From Candidatus Lindowbacteria bacterium RIFCSPLOWO2_12_FULL_62_27 (GTDB taxonomy: Bacteria; Lindowbacteria; 2-12-FULL-62-27), in NCBI GenBank assembly GCA_001784175.1, contig MFPR01000004.1:62001-126000 (forward strand): a DNA stretch of 64,000 nucleotides, read 5' to 3'. Positions 50,817 to 63,592 of this stretch are shown in pieces (within the stretch, counting starts at the first letter, position 1; the number at the start of each line of letters is the position of its first letter). A model generated the notes under the pieces. It did not search any database. It saw only the letters and a list, made by a program, of their open reading frames with translations, and was not told the DNA's origin. A program made the position numbers and the translations under genes.

Positions 50817-51899
50817 TCAGAAAGTGATTTTGACCGGCGCCGCGCCGCTCATGTTCTGGATGCTGATCTGCGCCGCCACGTTTTCGGCGGCGTGCAGGAA
50901 GGCTTTCGCGTACGGCGAATCCGGATCGGACAACAGAATCGGCCGGCCGTCGTCGGCGGATGTCCGGATTTCCGTGGCGAGCGGGATATCCCCCAGAAAG
51001 GGGACGTCGAGGTCGACCGCAGCCCGGCGCGCGCCGCCGCTGCCGAAGATATCGTCGCGCTCGCCGCATTTTCTGCAGACGTAATGACTCATGTTTTCAA
51101 TGATGCCCAGCACGGGACAATTCAGTTTCTGAAAGAGCGCGATGGCCTTCTGGGCCACCTTGAGCGCCACGTCCTGCGGCGTCGACACGATGACCGCGCC
51201 GGTGAGCGGGATGGTCTGGCACAGCGAGAGCTGGATGTCGCCCGTGCCCGGCGGGAGGTCCACGACCAGGTAGTCCAAGTCGCCCCACTCGACGTCGCCG
51301 AGGAACTGGCGGATCATCTGGATGAGCATCGGGCCGCGCCAGATGACGGCCTCTTTTTCCTGAAGGAAAAACCCCATCGAGATGATTTTGACGCCGTTCT
51401 GCGCCGGCGGGATGATGCGACGGTCATCCACAATCTCCGGACCCTCCGTCACGCCCATGATCATCGGGATGCTCGGGCCGTAGATGTCGGCGTCCATGAG
51501 GCCGACGCGCGCGCCCATCTGGGCCAACGCCACCGCGAGATTCGCGCTCACGGTCGACTTGCCGACGCCGCCCTTGCCGCTGGCAACCGGAACGACGTTC
51601 CGGACGCCCGGGATGAGCTGATTCTTGATCTCGGACTGCGACGGGCGGACTTGCGACGTCATTCGGACGTCCACGGAGCCCACACCGGGAATCTGCGACA
51701 CATGCGCACGCGCTTCGGCCTGGAATTTTTCCCGGACCGGGCATGCCGGCGTCGTCATTTCGATGGTGAAGGAAACTTTGCCGCCGTCGATCTTCATGTC
51801 TTTGATGAATCCCAGAGAAACGATGTCCCGGTGCAGGTCCGGGTCCTCGATCTTGCGCAGCGCGTCGAGGACGGCCGCCTCTGTCACACGATCAGGCAT
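50817..51899 (-). CDS. mrp: Mrp/NBP35-family Fe-S cluster carrier ATPase (ApbC)
   Basis: 360 aa. An N-terminal DUF59 domain (~5-85; ALRKIEDPDLHRDIVSLGFI) is fused to the deviant P-loop ATPase (VASGKGGVGKSTVSANLA) with the C-terminal CRKC motif that bridges an Fe-S cluster between two subunits. It carries clusters to target proteins. ATG overlaps the ygfZ stop by 8 nt (ATGCCTGA). Confidence 0.95.
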   Translation of the reverse strand: MPDRVTEAAVLDALRKIEDPDLHRDIVSLGFIKDMKIDGGKVSFTIEMTTPACPVREKFQAEARAHVSQIPGVGSVDVRMTSQVRPSQSEIKNQLIPGVRNVVPVASGKGGVGKSTVSANLAVALAQMGARVGLMDADIYGPSIPMIMGVTEGPEIVDDRRIIPPAQNGVKIISMGFFLQEKEAVIWRGPMLIQMIRQFLGDVEWGDLDYLVVDLPPGTGDIQLSLCQTIPLTGAVIVSTPQDVALKVAQKAIALFQKLNCPVLGIIENMSHYVCRKCGERDDIFGSGGARRAAVDLDVPFLGDIPLATEIRTSADDGRPILLSDPDSPYAKAFLHAAENVAAQISIQNMSGAAPVKITF

Positions 51900-52938
51900 G
51901 GGCAGGAACCTCCCACGGATTTTCGCGCGGGACGGCGATGTCCACCACCACCGCGCCGGGCCCCTCCGGGCCTCCGATGCGCACCACGGCGCCGGGCACG
52001 GCGGCCGGCTTGGCGACCATCGCCAGCGCGACCGACTTCGAAAACGCGAGCGACCGGGCCGCCGATGTGACCGCGCCGCATTCGGCGCCGTTTCGAAAGA
52101 CCCTGTCGCCCGGCGCGGCCGGAGGGCCGTCCAGCACGAGGCCAACGAGCCGGCGGTTGACGCCGCCGTAGGTCTTGATGCGCGCCACGACCTCCTGGCC
52201 CGTGTAACAGCCCTTGGTGAAACTCACGAACTGCTCCTCCAGCGCCGCCTCCTGCGGGAAATGCTCTCCCGAAAAATCGACACCGAAGGCCGCAATCGCC
52301 GCCTCGATCCTCAAAATGTCCGCCGCGATTGTGCCAACCGGGCCGCCGCCCAGCCGACGCGTGGCGGCCTGCAATTTCTCGAACCACGCATCCGCATCAG
52401 CCGACGCTACAATGAGATCGACGCCAGGCCGCAGGGTCCGGCGGCGCCGGACCACCGTCACCGGCCCCGCGGAAATCCACGACAGTTCGGTGCCGGTCGG
52501 AATCGGAAGCGAGAGGTCCGCCATGATGTCCGCGGAACGCATACCGGCCAGATGAAACACCTGGAACTCGGCGGCCGTGTCACGCACCGCGACATCTTCC
52601 ATGACGAGGGACGATTCCAGAAACTGTTTGAATGCCGCATGGTACCGGTCGGCCGCCTGCACCCACACCTGAGACGCGCTGACCCGCGCGGCGAACGGAA
52701 ACAGGATTTTCCCCTTCGGTGTCAGCATCAACGCGCAGCAGCCCTGGCCGCGGCCGAGGGACTTGAGGTCATTGGAACAGATATTGTGCAGAAAGGCTGT
52801 TCGATCCTCACCCGCCAGCGAGAGCGTCGACTCCGGAACGACCATCACGCCGACCGAGCGATGAACGGACATCGCCTCGGCGCAGGCATCCCCATATTCC
52901 GGCCGGGCCTTAAGCCCGGTCGCGGCGAAGACGGCCAT
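51892..52938 (-). CDS. ygfZ: YgfZ/GcvT-like folate-binding Fe-S assembly protein
   Basis: 348 aa. GcvT-like fold with the YgfZ signature KGCYTGQEVVAR, whose Cys is essential in the family. It binds tetrahydrofolate and is needed for maturation or repair of some Fe-S enzymes. Placement between sufA and mrp fits. The start overlaps the sufA stop by one base (TGATG). Confidence 0.94.
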   Translation of the reverse strand: MAVFAATGLKARPEYGDACAEAMSVHRSVGVMVVPESTLSLAGEDRTAFLHNICSNDLKSLGRGQGCCALMLTPKGKILFPFAARVSASQVWVQAADRYHAAFKQFLESSLVMEDVAVRDTAAEFQVFHLAGMRSADIMADLSLPIPTGTELSWISAGPVTVVRRRRTLRPGVDLIVASADADAWFEKLQAATRRLGGGPVGTIAADILRIEAAIAAFGVDFSGEHFPQEAALEEQFVSFTKGCYTGQEVVARIKTYGGVNRRLVGLVLDGPPAAPGDRVFRNGAECGAVTSAARSLAFSKSVALAMVAKPAAVPGAVVRIGGPEGPGAVVVDIAVPRENPWEVPAHA

Positions 52939-53324
52939 CAGGCGGGGCCGGACGGAGCGTCTTGCTTGAAGGCGACCGACGATCCGCAGCCGCAGGACGA
53001 GGCGACCCGGGGATTGATGATGGTGAACCCGGCGCCCTGATACTTCATCACGAAATGCAGGGAGGATCCGTTCAGCAGCCTCAGGCTCCTCTCATCGACG
53101 ATGGCACGCGCGCCGTTGTGCTCAAACACGGTGTCCGCGTCCTTGGGCCTGTCCATGCGCATGACGTACTCGTAGCCCGAACAGCCGCCGGCCTTGACGC
53201 CGACGCGAAACGCATACTCGGCCGGGTTCAGTTTCTGCTCGGTCATGAAGATGCCGATCCACCGGGCGGCATCGTCGGTCAATCGAATGAACGGTTTGAC
53301 CGCGGGCGTCTGGGGTTCCATCAT
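52938..53324 (-). CDS. sufA: A-type Fe-S carrier (SufA/IscA/ErpA family)
   Basis: 128 aa. The three conserved cysteines are in GVKAGGCSGYEY and SSCGCGSS. Such proteins hold [2Fe-2S] or [4Fe-4S] clusters and pass them to apo-enzymes. Slightly longer at both ends than E. coli SufA. Two tandem ATG codons open the gene; the first is used. Confidence 0.95.
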   Translation of the reverse strand: MMEPQTPAVKPFIRLTDDAARWIGIFMTEQKLNPAEYAFRVGVKAGGCSGYEYVMRMDRPKDADTVFEHNGARAIVDERSLRLLNGSSLHFVMKYQGAGFTIINPRVASSCGCGSSVAFKQDAPSGPA

Positions 53325-53328
53325 CGTT

Positions 53329-53766
53329 TCATCCTTTCCTGGCGGCCCTGTCGTTGAGCGCCTTTTCGAGGGTGGTCCACGCGAGGAGCGCGCATTTGAC
53401 GCGCGCCGGGAAATCGGCCACGCCCTTCAGCGCCTCCATGTCGCCCAGCTCCTCGTCATTCAGCTTGTCCTCGCCGTGCATCATGGCCTTGATGCCGTCG
53501 ATGTACTTGTGCGCATGATCGTGGGCGTGGCCCTTGAGGGCCTCCGTCATCATGGAGGCCGACGCGAGGCTGATGGAACAGCCCTTGCCCTCGAACCGGA
53601 TGTCCTGGATGGTCCGGCCGTCGAGTTTGGCCTGGATGCGGATCTCGTCGCCGCAGAGCGGATTCGACTCGAAAATGTCGATGTCCGGATTCTCGACGGA
53701 CCCCCGGTTCCGCGGCGCTTTGTAATGATCGAGAATAATCTCCTGATACAGCCCTTCCAGACTCAT
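53329..53766 (-). CDS. sufU: SufU/IscU-type scaffold or sulfur-transfer protein
   Basis: 145 aa with C38 in NPLCGDE, C63 in GKGCSIS and a third Cys in VKCALLAW, the three zinc- or cluster-binding positions. The insert between the second and third cysteine (HAHDHAHKYIDGIKAMMHG) is the region that marks SufU versus IscU. It accepts persulfide from SufS. ATG overlaps the sufS stop (ATGA). Confidence 0.95.
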   Translation of the reverse strand: MSLEGLYQEIILDHYKAPRNRGSVENPDIDIFESNPLCGDEIRIQAKLDGRTIQDIRFEGKGCSISLASASMMTEALKGHAHDHAHKYIDGIKAMMHGEDKLNDEELGDMEALKGVADFPARVKCALLAWTTLEKALNDRAARKG

Positions 53767-54995
53767 GTTTTGAAAATCTCCTCCGCTTTATGAATGCCTT
53801 CGACCAGCCGGTCGATGTCTTCCTCCACATTATACAAATAAAATCCGGCCCGCGCAGTAGCGGCGACGTTCAGGCGCTTCATCAGCGGCTGGGCGCAGTG
53901 ATGGCCGGCGCGGATGGCGACGGCCGATTCCCGGTCCAGAATGGTCGCCAGATCATGCGGATGAACACCCTCCACATTAAAGGAAACAACGCCGCCGCGC
54001 AAGGCAACGTCCCTTGGGCCGTAGAGGGTCACGCCCGCCATTTCGCCGAGCCGGCCGATCGCGTATCCGGTCAAGGCCCGTTCATGTTCCTGCAGCGCAT
54101 CCAGCCCCACCGCGGACAGAAAATCGATGGCCGCGGCGAGGCCTACCGCATCCGCGAAATTCGGCGTGCCGGCCTCGAACTTCCACGGCAGGTCGTTCCA
54201 GGTCGCGTGGTCCAGAAAGACCTGGCGGATCATGTCGCCGCCGCCGTGAAAGGGCGGCATCGTCTCAAGGACGGCTTTGCGGACATAGAGCGCGCCGATG
54301 CCCGTCGGCGCGAGCATCTTGTGGCCCGACAGGACAAAAAAATCGCAGCCGATGTCCCGGACGTCGACGGCCATGTGCGGAACGCTCTGGGCGCCGTCGA
54401 CCAGGAGGAGCGCGCCGCGCTCGCGCGCAAGCTCGGCGATCCGCCGGACCGGATTGATCGTGCCGAGGACGTTGGAGACCTGCGTCATCGACACGAGCCG
54501 CGTGCGCGGCGTGATGAGGGCGGCGGCGCGGGTCACGTCGATCGTGCCGTCATTTTCGACCGGCACGAATCTCAAAACGGCCTTCTTCTCCTGTGCGAGC
54601 AGTTGCCAGGGCACGAGATTGGAATGGTGTTCCATCTCGGTGAGCACGATCTCGTCGCCTTCCGCAACGTGTTTGCGGCCCCAGGCGTAGGCGACGAGAT
54701 TGATCGATTCGGTGGCGCCCCGGGTGAAAATGATCTCCTCGACCGACGCGGCGTTGAGAAACCCCCGGACCTTCTCCCGCGCGCCTTCATACGCCGCCGT
54801 CGACTCCTCGGCCAGGCGGTACGCGCCGCGATGGACGTTGGCGTTGGAGTGCTCGTAAAACCGGGAAACGGCGTCGATCACCGCGCGGGGTTTCTGGGTC
54901 GTCGCGGGATTGTCGAGATACACGAGCCGCTTGCCGTCGAACTCCCTCGACAGAATCGGGAATTCCTTGCGGAGGCCGGCGGCGTCAAATCGCAA
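53763..54995 (-). CDS. sufS: Cysteine desulfurase, SufS type
   Basis: 410 aa. The PLP lysine is in SGHKMLAPTGIG and the catalytic Cys in RAGHHCAQPLMK; VYLDNPATTQKP opens the fold. It removes sulfur from cysteine as persulfide. The only start that avoids a long overlap is a TTG at 54995, 11 nt inside the end of the Rieske gene, so a weak start and coupling to that gene are likely. Confidence 0.95.
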   Translation of the reverse strand: MRFDAAGLRKEFPILSREFDGKRLVYLDNPATTQKPRAVIDAVSRFYEHSNANVHRGAYRLAEESTAAYEGAREKVRGFLNAASVEEIIFTRGATESINLVAYAWGRKHVAEGDEIVLTEMEHHSNLVPWQLLAQEKKAVLRFVPVENDGTIDVTRAAALITPRTRLVSMTQVSNVLGTINPVRRIAELARERGALLLVDGAQSVPHMAVDVRDIGCDFFVLSGHKMLAPTGIGALYVRKAVLETMPPFHGGGDMIRQVFLDHATWNDLPWKFEAGTPNFADAVGLAAAIDFLSAVGLDALQEHERALTGYAIGRLGEMAGVTLYGPRDVALRGGVVSFNVEGVHPHDLATILDRESAVAIRAGHHCAQPLMKRLNVAATARAGFYLYNVEEDIDRLVEGIHKAEEIFKT

Positions 54996-55296
54996 CGTCG
55001 ACCAGCACCCGGTCGCCCTCGACCTTGACCGCGTAGGTCCGCACGGGCGTCACGGCGGGCATGGTCAGCGCCGCGCCGGTTTTGATGTTGAACAACGCCC
55101 CGTGCCATGGACATTCGACCGTCTCCCCGTCCACCCTACCTTCCGCCAGCGAAGCCTCTTCATGAGTGCAGATATCATCCATGGCATGGAAACTCCCGTT
55201 CAAATGGAACAGCGCAACCCGGTGACCTTCGACCTCGAACAGTTTGCCCGCGCCGGGCGGCAGGTCCGTAATCGTCGTTACGAATTGGTACGCCAT
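54985..55296 (-). CDS. Rieske-type [2Fe-2S] ferredoxin within the SUF operon
   Basis: 103 aa soluble Rieske domain with ICTHEEASL and ECPWHGALF (C-x-H and C-x2-H ligands). It resembles the small NirD/dioxygenase-ferredoxin class. In SUF clusters it may deliver electrons for cluster assembly, though this is not established. Its ribosome site AAGGAGGGG and ATG lie inside the end of sufD (19-nt overlap). Confidence 0.93.
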   Translation of the reverse strand: MAYQFVTTITDLPPGAGKLFEVEGHRVALFHLNGSFHAMDDICTHEEASLAEGRVDGETVECPWHGALFNIKTGAALTMPAVTPVRTYAVKVEGDRVLVDVAI

Positions 55297-56669
55297 TCCA
55301 TATCCCCTCCTTCGATGTCCGGCGTGTCATGATCGCGCATATCGAATTTGGCCTGCAGGGCCCGCCGGACGCGCTCCTGAAGCGCGGCGGCCGGAACGCC
55401 CTTGAGGACCTCTTCGTAGAATCCCAGAATGATCATCTTTTTCGCCAGCGCCTCCGGTATGCCACGGCTGCGGAGGTAAAACAATTCCTCCTCCGAAATT
55501 TCTCCGACGGTCGCCGCATGCTTGCAGACGACATCGTTCGCCTCGATCTCCAGCGTCGGGACCGAATCGGACCGCGACTTGTCCGAGAGCAGCATGGTGT
55601 GGTCGGCGAGGAAGGACTGGGTCTGGTTGGCGGCGTGCTGGACGACAATGCGCCCGCGAAATCCCGACCGGGCGAAATCGTCGCAGACGCCCTTGTAGAG
55701 GATGTTGCCCTCCGTGTGCGGCGCCTTGTGCGTGAGAAGCGTCACGATGTCGGACTGCTGCCGGCCGTTGATGAAGTAGAGCCCCAGAAGCTCGCACCGG
55801 CCGCCGCTGCCGGTCAGATCGCAGTCGATGAATCCCTTGTTGAGCTTGCCGCCCAGCTCGGCGGTCAGCCACGCCACGCTGGCGTCGCGGCCGCCCACGG
55901 CCTTTTCGGAGGAAAAATTGTAGGTCTGCGGGTCGTATTCCTGGAGCGACATGAACCGTATCTGCGCGCCGTCCTTCATGTGGATTTCGGCGACGCTCGA
56001 CACCAGGTTCTGCCGGGCGCCGGGCGCGGGCCGCGAGGCCACGCGCTCCTCGAAATACGTCAGGCGGGCGCCCCGGTCCAAGACGATCAGCGTGTGCGGA
56101 AACAACCCGAAGCCCGGCGCGTCCGCGAACACGAGGTTTCGAAGCGGCACATCGATCTGGACGCCGGGCGGAACGTACAGGAACGCGCCGCCGGATTGGA
56201 ACGCATAGTGCAGCGCCGTGAATTTTCCGCCCGCCGGCGGCCGGACGGTCCCATAATAAGTCCGGACGATATCTTCATGCCGGCGGACCGCCTCGTCGAA
56301 TCCACACCAGATCACGCCCTTGGCCCGAAGGCCGGCGCTGAGTTCCGAATGGATGTCCTCCGAGTTGCGCTGAATCAGGAGGCCGTCCGAATGCGGCCCC
56401 AGATCGACCCGCGCCTGCAGGACCTCTGGCCGGTCCGACCGGGCGCCGACCACCGGCGCGAAGGGCGCGATGTCGTCAAACCGGATGGACCGCAAATCCA
56501 CCCGGCGCCACTCCTCGTCCTTGCGCGTGGGCATCGGAAGATTCTGGAACAGATCCCACGCGATCGTCCGTTGCTCGGTCATCCATGCCGGCTCGCCGGC
56601 GCGCCGCGCGAGGAAGACGGCGAAGCCTTCGGGATTCAGACCCGTGCGTGTCAGTTCTGCGGTTTCCAT
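55278..56669 (-). CDS. sufD: Fe-S cluster assembly protein SufD
   Basis: 463 aa. The N-terminal helical part has LPMPTRKDEEWRRVDL, followed by the right-handed beta-helix and C-terminal VGEISEEELFYLRSRGIPEALAKKMII. It pairs with SufB and SufC in the scaffold complex and helps iron entry. It follows sufB by 36 nt. Confidence 0.95.
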   Translation of the reverse strand: METAELTRTGLNPEGFAVFLARRAGEPAWMTEQRTIAWDLFQNLPMPTRKDEEWRRVDLRSIRFDDIAPFAPVVGARSDRPEVLQARVDLGPHSDGLLIQRNSEDIHSELSAGLRAKGVIWCGFDEAVRRHEDIVRTYYGTVRPPAGGKFTALHYAFQSGGAFLYVPPGVQIDVPLRNLVFADAPGFGLFPHTLIVLDRGARLTYFEERVASRPAPGARQNLVSSVAEIHMKDGAQIRFMSLQEYDPQTYNFSSEKAVGGRDASVAWLTAELGGKLNKGFIDCDLTGSGGRCELLGLYFINGRQQSDIVTLLTHKAPHTEGNILYKGVCDDFARSGFRGRIVVQHAANQTQSFLADHTMLLSDKSRSDSVPTLEIEANDVVCKHAATVGEISEEELFYLRSRGIPEALAKKMIILGFYEEVLKGVPAAALQERVRRALQAKFDMRDHDTPDIEGGDMEWRTNS

Positions 56670-56705
56670 ATTTGTTGTGAGCGGCCCGGTGTCAGCGAAG
56701 GAGGA

Positions 56706-58136
56706 TCAGCCGCAGGCGCCGGTCATCTCAAGCTCGATGAGCCGGTTGAGCTCGACAGCGTATTCCATCGGGAGTTCCTTGACGAGGGGTTCGATGAATC
56801 CGCGGACGATCATCGTCATGGCCTCGCCCTCCGGAACGCCGCGGCTCATCAGGTAAAAGAGCTGCTCGTCGCCGATCTTCGACACGGTGGCCTCGTGGCC
56901 GATCGACACGCGGTCCTCCTCGTTCTCCATGTACGGGAACGTGTCGGACTTGCTTTCCGGATCCAACAGAAGCGCGTCGCAGCGGACGTGGGATTTCACG
57001 TCCTTGGCGCCTTTTTCGACTTTCACCAGGCCCCGATAGCTCGTGCGGCCGGTGCCTTTGGAGATCGACTTGGAGATGATCTGCGACTGCGTGTGGGGCG
57101 CGCAGTGGACCATCTTGCCGCCCGCATCCTGGTGCTGGCCGTCGCCGGCAAAGGCGATCGACAGGACCTCGCCCTTGGCGCCGGGCTCCATCATGTAGAC
57201 CGCCGGGTACTTCATGGTGAGTTTCGATCCGAGATTGCCGTCGACCCATTCGACCGTCGCGCCCTCATAGGCCATGGCGCGTTTGGTGACGAGATTGTAG
57301 ACGTTCTTGGACCAGTTCTGGATGGTGGTGTACCGGAGCCGCGCGCCCTTTTTGGCGATGAGCTCCACGACGGCCGAGTGGAGAGAGTCGCTCGAGTAGA
57401 CCGGCGCGGTGCAGCCCTCCACGTAATGGACATAAGAGCCTTCGTCCGCGATGATGAGGGTGCGCTCGAACTGTCCCATGTTTTTGGCGTTGATCCGGAA
57501 ATACGCCTGAAGCGGAACCTCCACATGCACGCCGGGCGGAACGTAGACGAAGGACCCGCCGGACCAGGCGGCGGAATTGAGCGCGGCGAACTTGTTGTCG
57601 GCCGGCGGGATCACCGTGCCGAAATACTGTTTGAACAGGTCCGGATACTGCTTCATGGCTTCCGAGGGGTCGAGGAAGATCACGCCCTGTTTGGCCCACT
57701 TCTCCTGCAGGCTGTGGTAGACGACCTCGGACTCGTACTGCGCGCCGACGCCGCCCAGGAATTTTTGTTCGGCCGCCGGGATCCCGAGTTTATCGAAGGT
57801 GCGCTTGATGTACTCGGGCACGTCATCCCAGGAACCCTCGTTCGAACGGTCGGAGGGTTTGACGTAGTAATAGATGTCGTCAAAATTCAGCGTCGAGAGG
57901 TCTCCGCCCCAGGTCGGCATCTGCTTCTTTTCGAAAATCTGCAAAGAGCGCTGCCGGAACTGGCGCATCCATTCGGGCTCTTCCTTCATGTGGGAGATCT
58001 GGTCGACGACCCGGGTGTTCAGGCCCTTCTGGGACTTGAACGAGTAGTCCTCCCGGTCCGAGAATCCATAGACCTCCTTGTAGTCGTCTTTCGCCCTGGT
58101 CAGTTCCTGTATCCTGGTTTCGTCCGAGGTTGCCAT
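56706..58136 (-). CDS. sufB: Fe-S cluster assembly scaffold SufB
   Basis: 476 aa. [21 protein letters not shown] at the N-terminus, [20 protein letters not shown] in the beta-helix and [23 protein letters not shown] at the end are typical. Clusters are built on the SufBC2D complex. ATG at 58136 is preceded by AAGGAGAAG, and the longer frame into sufC is rejected. Confidence 0.96.
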   Translation of the reverse strand: MATSDETRIQELTRAKDDYKEVYGFSDREDYSFKSQKGLNTRVVDQISHMKEEPEWMRQFRQRSLQIFEKKQMPTWGGDLSTLNFDDIYYYVKPSDRSNEGSWDDVPEYIKRTFDKLGIPAAEQKFLGGVGAQYESEVVYHSLQEKWAKQGVIFLDPSEAMKQYPDLFKQYFGTVIPPADNKFAALNSAAWSGGSFVYVPPGVHVEVPLQAYFRINAKNMGQFERTLIIADEGSYVHYVEGCTAPVYSSDSLHSAVVELIAKKGARLRYTTIQNWSKNVYNLVTKRAMAYEGATVEWVDGNLGSKLTMKYPAVYMMEPGAKGEVLSIAFAGDGQHQDAGGKMVHCAPHTQSQIISKSISKGTGRTSYRGLVKVEKGAKDVKSHVRCDALLLDPESKSDTFPYMENEEDRVSIGHEATVSKIGDEQLFYLMSRGVPEGEAMTMIVRGFIEPLVKELPMEYAVELNRLIELEMTGACG

Positions 58137-58158
58137 GTTGAAGCTTCTCCTTATTTGA

Positions 58159-58983
58159 TCAGGCGGCCGCCGAGGAGGCGACGCCGTATTTTTGCCGGAT
58201 CCAGTCATATCCCTTCGCCTCAAGCTCCAGCGCGAAGTCTGGCCCGCCGGAGGTGACGATCCGGCCATCCATCATGACGTGCACCACCTGGGGCCTGATG
58301 TAATTGAGCAGCCGCTGGTAATGCGTGATGACCAGCGCACCCATCGCGGGTCCGACCATGCGGTTGACGCCGTCGGACACGGTTTTCATCGCGTCGATGT
58401 CAAGCCCGGAATCGGTTTCGTCCAGGATGGCGATCTCGGGTTTGAGGACCGCCATCTGGAGAATCTCGACGCGCTTCTTCTCGCCGCCGGAGAATCCGTC
58501 GTTCAGATACCGGAACGCGAAATCCTCCTTGAGCCCCAGGTTCTTCATGTTTTCCTTGAGTACTTTTAAAAATTCCCGCGCGGAAATCTGGCTCCCGTTC
58601 TTTCCGGCAATCTCCGCGTCCTTTCCCGTCAGCGCCTTCACCGGCGCGCCGCCCGCACGCTTGGCGTTGACGGCGGTCCGGAGAAAATTGCCGACCGTGA
58701 CGCCCGGGACGGCGGCGGGATACTGGAAGGCCAGAAAGAGGCCGGCCCGCGCGCGCTCGTCCGGGGGCATCGTCAAAAGATCCTCTCCCTTGAACGTCGC
58801 CGATCCCCGCGTGACCGTATATTTGGGGTGCCCAGCCAGCGCGAACGAGAGCGTGCTTTTTCCGGAGCCGTTCGGCCCCATGAGCGCGTGTACCTCGTTC
58901 TTGTTGACCTCGATGGAAACCCCTTTGATGATCTCCTTGCCTTCCACCGAAACGTGCAAATCTTTTATTTCAAGCGTTGCCAC
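58159..58983 (-). CDS. sufC: SUF-system ABC ATPase SufC
   Basis: 274 aa with Walker A (GPNGSGKST), signature FSGGEKKR and Walker B/D-loop ([13 protein letters not shown]). It powers conformational change in the SufB-SufD scaffold and is not a transporter. The GTG start at 58983 has GGAGGT 9 nt upstream. First structural gene after the regulator. Confidence 0.96.
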   Translation of the reverse strand: MATLEIKDLHVSVEGKEIIKGVSIEVNKNEVHALMGPNGSGKSTLSFALAGHPKYTVTRGSATFKGEDLLTMPPDERARAGLFLAFQYPAAVPGVTVGNFLRTAVNAKRAGGAPVKALTGKDAEIAGKNGSQISAREFLKVLKENMKNLGLKEDFAFRYLNDGFSGGEKKRVEILQMAVLKPEIAILDETDSGLDIDAMKTVSDGVNRMVGPAMGALVITHYQRLLNYIRPQVVHVMMDGRIVTSGGPDFALELEAKGYDWIRQKYGVASSAAA

Positions 58984-59000
58984 CTTGCATCCACCTCCAG

Positions 59001-59486
59001 CTAATTCGCCGCAGGCGTCGCTGCAGCAGCAGGCTGAGGCATCCGGCCGGCCATCAGCCGCACCACTTCCTGCTCCTCCAGCAACATGTCCGCCAGCGTC
59101 GTCCGATTTAGAGTCGTGTAGATTTGCCTCGACAGGATCATCCAGATGGGCCGGATGCCGCAGTTGACCAGATGACAACACTCATGCAGTTTGCCCGGAT
59201 ACTCGGCGCAGATATCCTTGGGATAAAAAAATCCCCCCAAGGACCGCATGACCTCCCCAAGACTGATGTCAGCCGCCGGCCGGTGCAACGTGTAGCCGCC
59301 GTTGATGCCGCGGACACTCGTAACCAAACCGGTCCGGCGAAGCGTGACGAGGAGCTTGGTGACGTAGTCGGTCGAAAGACCTTCCTTCTTCGAAATTTCT
59401 GTGACCGCCACCGACTTGCCGTGTCCGGCACGCGCAAGCTGCAATATGCATCTCAACCCATACTCTTCCTGTTTGGAAATCTTCAT
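59001..59486 (-). CDS. Rrf2-family Fe-S-sensing repressor of the suf operon
   Basis: 161 aa. A winged-helix domain (~1-85; KISKQEEYGLRCILQLA, RGINGGYTL) is followed by a cysteine loop C93, C103, C104, C109. IscR uses three Cys with a different spacing, so the ligand pattern here is distinct. It likely senses cluster supply and represses its own operon. A perfect inverted repeat overlaps the -35 box of its promoter. The Ala/Pro tail is unusual. The ATG is 8 nt from the -10 box. Confidence 0.92.
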   Translation of the reverse strand: MKISKQEEYGLRCILQLARAGHGKSVAVTEISKKEGLSTDYVTKLLVTLRRTGLVTSVRGINGGYTLHRPAADISLGEVMRSLGGFFYPKDICAEYPGKLHECCHLVNCGIRPIWMILSRQIYTTLNRTTLADMLLEEQEVVRLMAGRMPQPAAAATPAAN

Positions 59487-59494
59487 ACAACTGA

Positions 59495-59525
59495 ACTCTA
59501 GCGAAACCTGACTTGAATGTCAAGT
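59495..59525 (-). promoter_or_regulatory. suf operon promoter with operator palindrome
   Basis: On the minus strand TTGACA (59518-59523), 17 nt and TAGAGT (59495-59500) precede the Rrf2-gene ATG at 59486 by 8 nt. The palindrome ACTTGA-ATG-TCAAGT (59511-59525) covers the -35 box. A wider pair ACCTGACTT (59507-59515) / AAGTCAGGT (59539-59547) encloses it. Confidence 0.7.
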
Positions 59526-59542
59526 ATTATACGAAAAAAAAG

Positions 59543-62245
<2,703 letters not shown>

Positions 62246-62254
62246 GGCGTTGCT

Positions 62255-62283
62255 AAAATAGGTTATTTGGGAATTTCTGACAA
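62255..62283 (-). promoter_or_regulatory. acnA promoter close to the start codon
   Basis: On the minus strand TTGTCA (62278-62283), 17 nt and TATTTT (62255-62260) end 9 nt before the ATG at 62245; no ribosome site is seen. Confidence 0.6.
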
Positions 62284-62339
62284 GCCGTATATGCGGTGTG
62301 CGCGGTAAAAACGATTTAGTAGATGAATCTATCATTTTG

Positions 62340-62368
62340 TTGATTTGCGCCCCCGTCTGCGGTATGAT
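62340..62368 (+). promoter_or_regulatory. Promoter of the DUF4143-type ATPase gene, leaderless geometry
   Basis: TTGATT (62340-62345), 17 nt and TATGAT (62363-62368) lie exactly 6 nt before the ATG at 62375, so the transcript should begin at the start codon. No ribosome site. Confidence 0.65.
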
Positions 62369-62374
62369 CCCGCC

Positions 62375-63592
62375 ATGAGAAACTTTGTCCGCTCCCAGAC
62401 GCGGATGCTGATGGGCAGATTGGCGGAACCCCCAAGGCTGATCCAGATCGTGGCCGGGCCGCGGCAGGTGGGGAAAACGACGGCGCTGGCGCAGGCCGTC
62501 CGGGCGTTTCGCGGACGCGGATTTGCGTCTGTCTCCGTCAGCGCCGACGCCCTCGCCGCTCCCCCCCGGGACTGGATATCAGAACAGTGGGCCCGCGCCA
62601 ACCGGATCGCGAAGTCGGGCCGGCCGGTCATTCTGGCGTTTGATGAGCTGCAGAAGATTCCGGGCTGGAGCGAAACCGTGAAATTGGAGTTCGACCGCAA
62701 CCAGCGGCGGAGGCGGGGCGCGCGGCCGCGCGTGGTTTTGACGGGCTCGTCGGCGTTGATGGTGGAGAAGGGGCTGACCGAAAGCCTGGCGGGACGATTC
62801 GAGCTGATTCGATTTCCGCATTGGAATCTGGATGAAGAAATGCGGGCATTTCGCCGCCGGCCGGATGATTTCCTCGGCCTGGGCGGATACCCGCGTCTGG
62901 CCGAATTCAAATCCGACTTCCCACGGTTTCTTCAATACGTCCGGGACGCCGTCATCGAGCCGGTCCTGAGCAGGGACATTCTCCTGCTACATCCGGTGGA
63001 CAAGCCGGCGCTCTTGCGCCGCCTGTTTGAATTTGCCTGCCATCATCCGGCCGAAATCGTGTCTCTTCAGAAGATGCTCGGCCAGCTCACCGACCGCGGC
63101 AACGTCACGGTCATTTCGCATTACCTGGATCTTCTGGCCAAGGCGTTTTTGGTGACGCCGCTGCAAAAGTTCAGCCGGGAAATACTGCGAGTGCGCGCGT
63201 CCAGCCCCAAACTCATCGTGATGGCCCAGGCGCTCATCGCCGCCGTCCAAAACAAAACGCCGGCGGAGCTTGCCGTCGATCGCGAACGGCTTGGCCGCTG
63301 GGCCGAAAACGCCGTCGGCGCCCACCTGATCCGGTCCGGTCTCGACGTTTTCTACTGGCGCGACCGCGATCGGGAAATCGACTTCATCGCCGGGAAAGGC
63401 TCGGACCTGATGGCCATCGAAGTAACCTCCGGCGAACGCGGCCATTCGGCGGCGGCCGTCGAACGCCTGGCCGGCAACCTCGGCATTCACCGGTTCCTCC
63501 TCGTCGGTCCCGGCGGCGTGGACATCCCCCGGTTCCTCCGAACCCCTCCTGACCGCTGGCTCAAAAAACCCGGCGGTACTCTCGGCGGATGA
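62375..63592 (+). CDS. AAA-type ATPase with C-terminal DUF4143-like domain
   Basis: 405 aa. P-loop GPRQVGKTT (28-36), Walker [12 protein letters not shown], sensor VLTGSSALM and a [10 protein letters not shown] region form the ATPase. The C-terminal part (~300-385) has [17 protein letters not shown] and [10 protein letters not shown], a restriction-nuclease-like D-x-n-E-x-T core typical of DUF4143 proteins. These are common, poorly understood, often mobile genes with suspected roles in defence or toxin systems. ATG at 62375 is used. The following ABC remnant starts in its stop (ATGA). Confidence 0.88.
   Translation: MRNFVRSQTRMLMGRLAEPPRLIQIVAGPRQVGKTTALAQAVRAFRGRGFASVSVSADALAAPPRDWISEQWARANRIAKSGRPVILAFDELQKIPGWSETVKLEFDRNQRRRRGARPRVVLTGSSALMVEKGLTESLAGRFELIRFPHWNLDEEMRAFRRRPDDFLGLGGYPRLAEFKSDFPRFLQYVRDAVIEPVLSRDILLLHPVDKPALLRRLFEFACHHPAEIVSLQKMLGQLTDRGNVTVISHYLDLLAKAFLVTPLQKFSREILRVRASSPKLIVMAQALIAAVQNKTPAELAVDRERLGRWAENAVGAHLIRSGLDVFYWRDRDREIDFIAGKGSDLMAIEVTSGERGHSAAAVERLAGNLGIHRFLLVGPGGVDIPRFLRTPPDRWLKKPGGTLGG

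Noticed and set aside
55329-58256. A 975-codon open frame on the plus strand across sufD and sufB
   Set aside because: It is antisense to two clearly conserved SUF genes, has no recognisable domains and reflects high GC at third positions.
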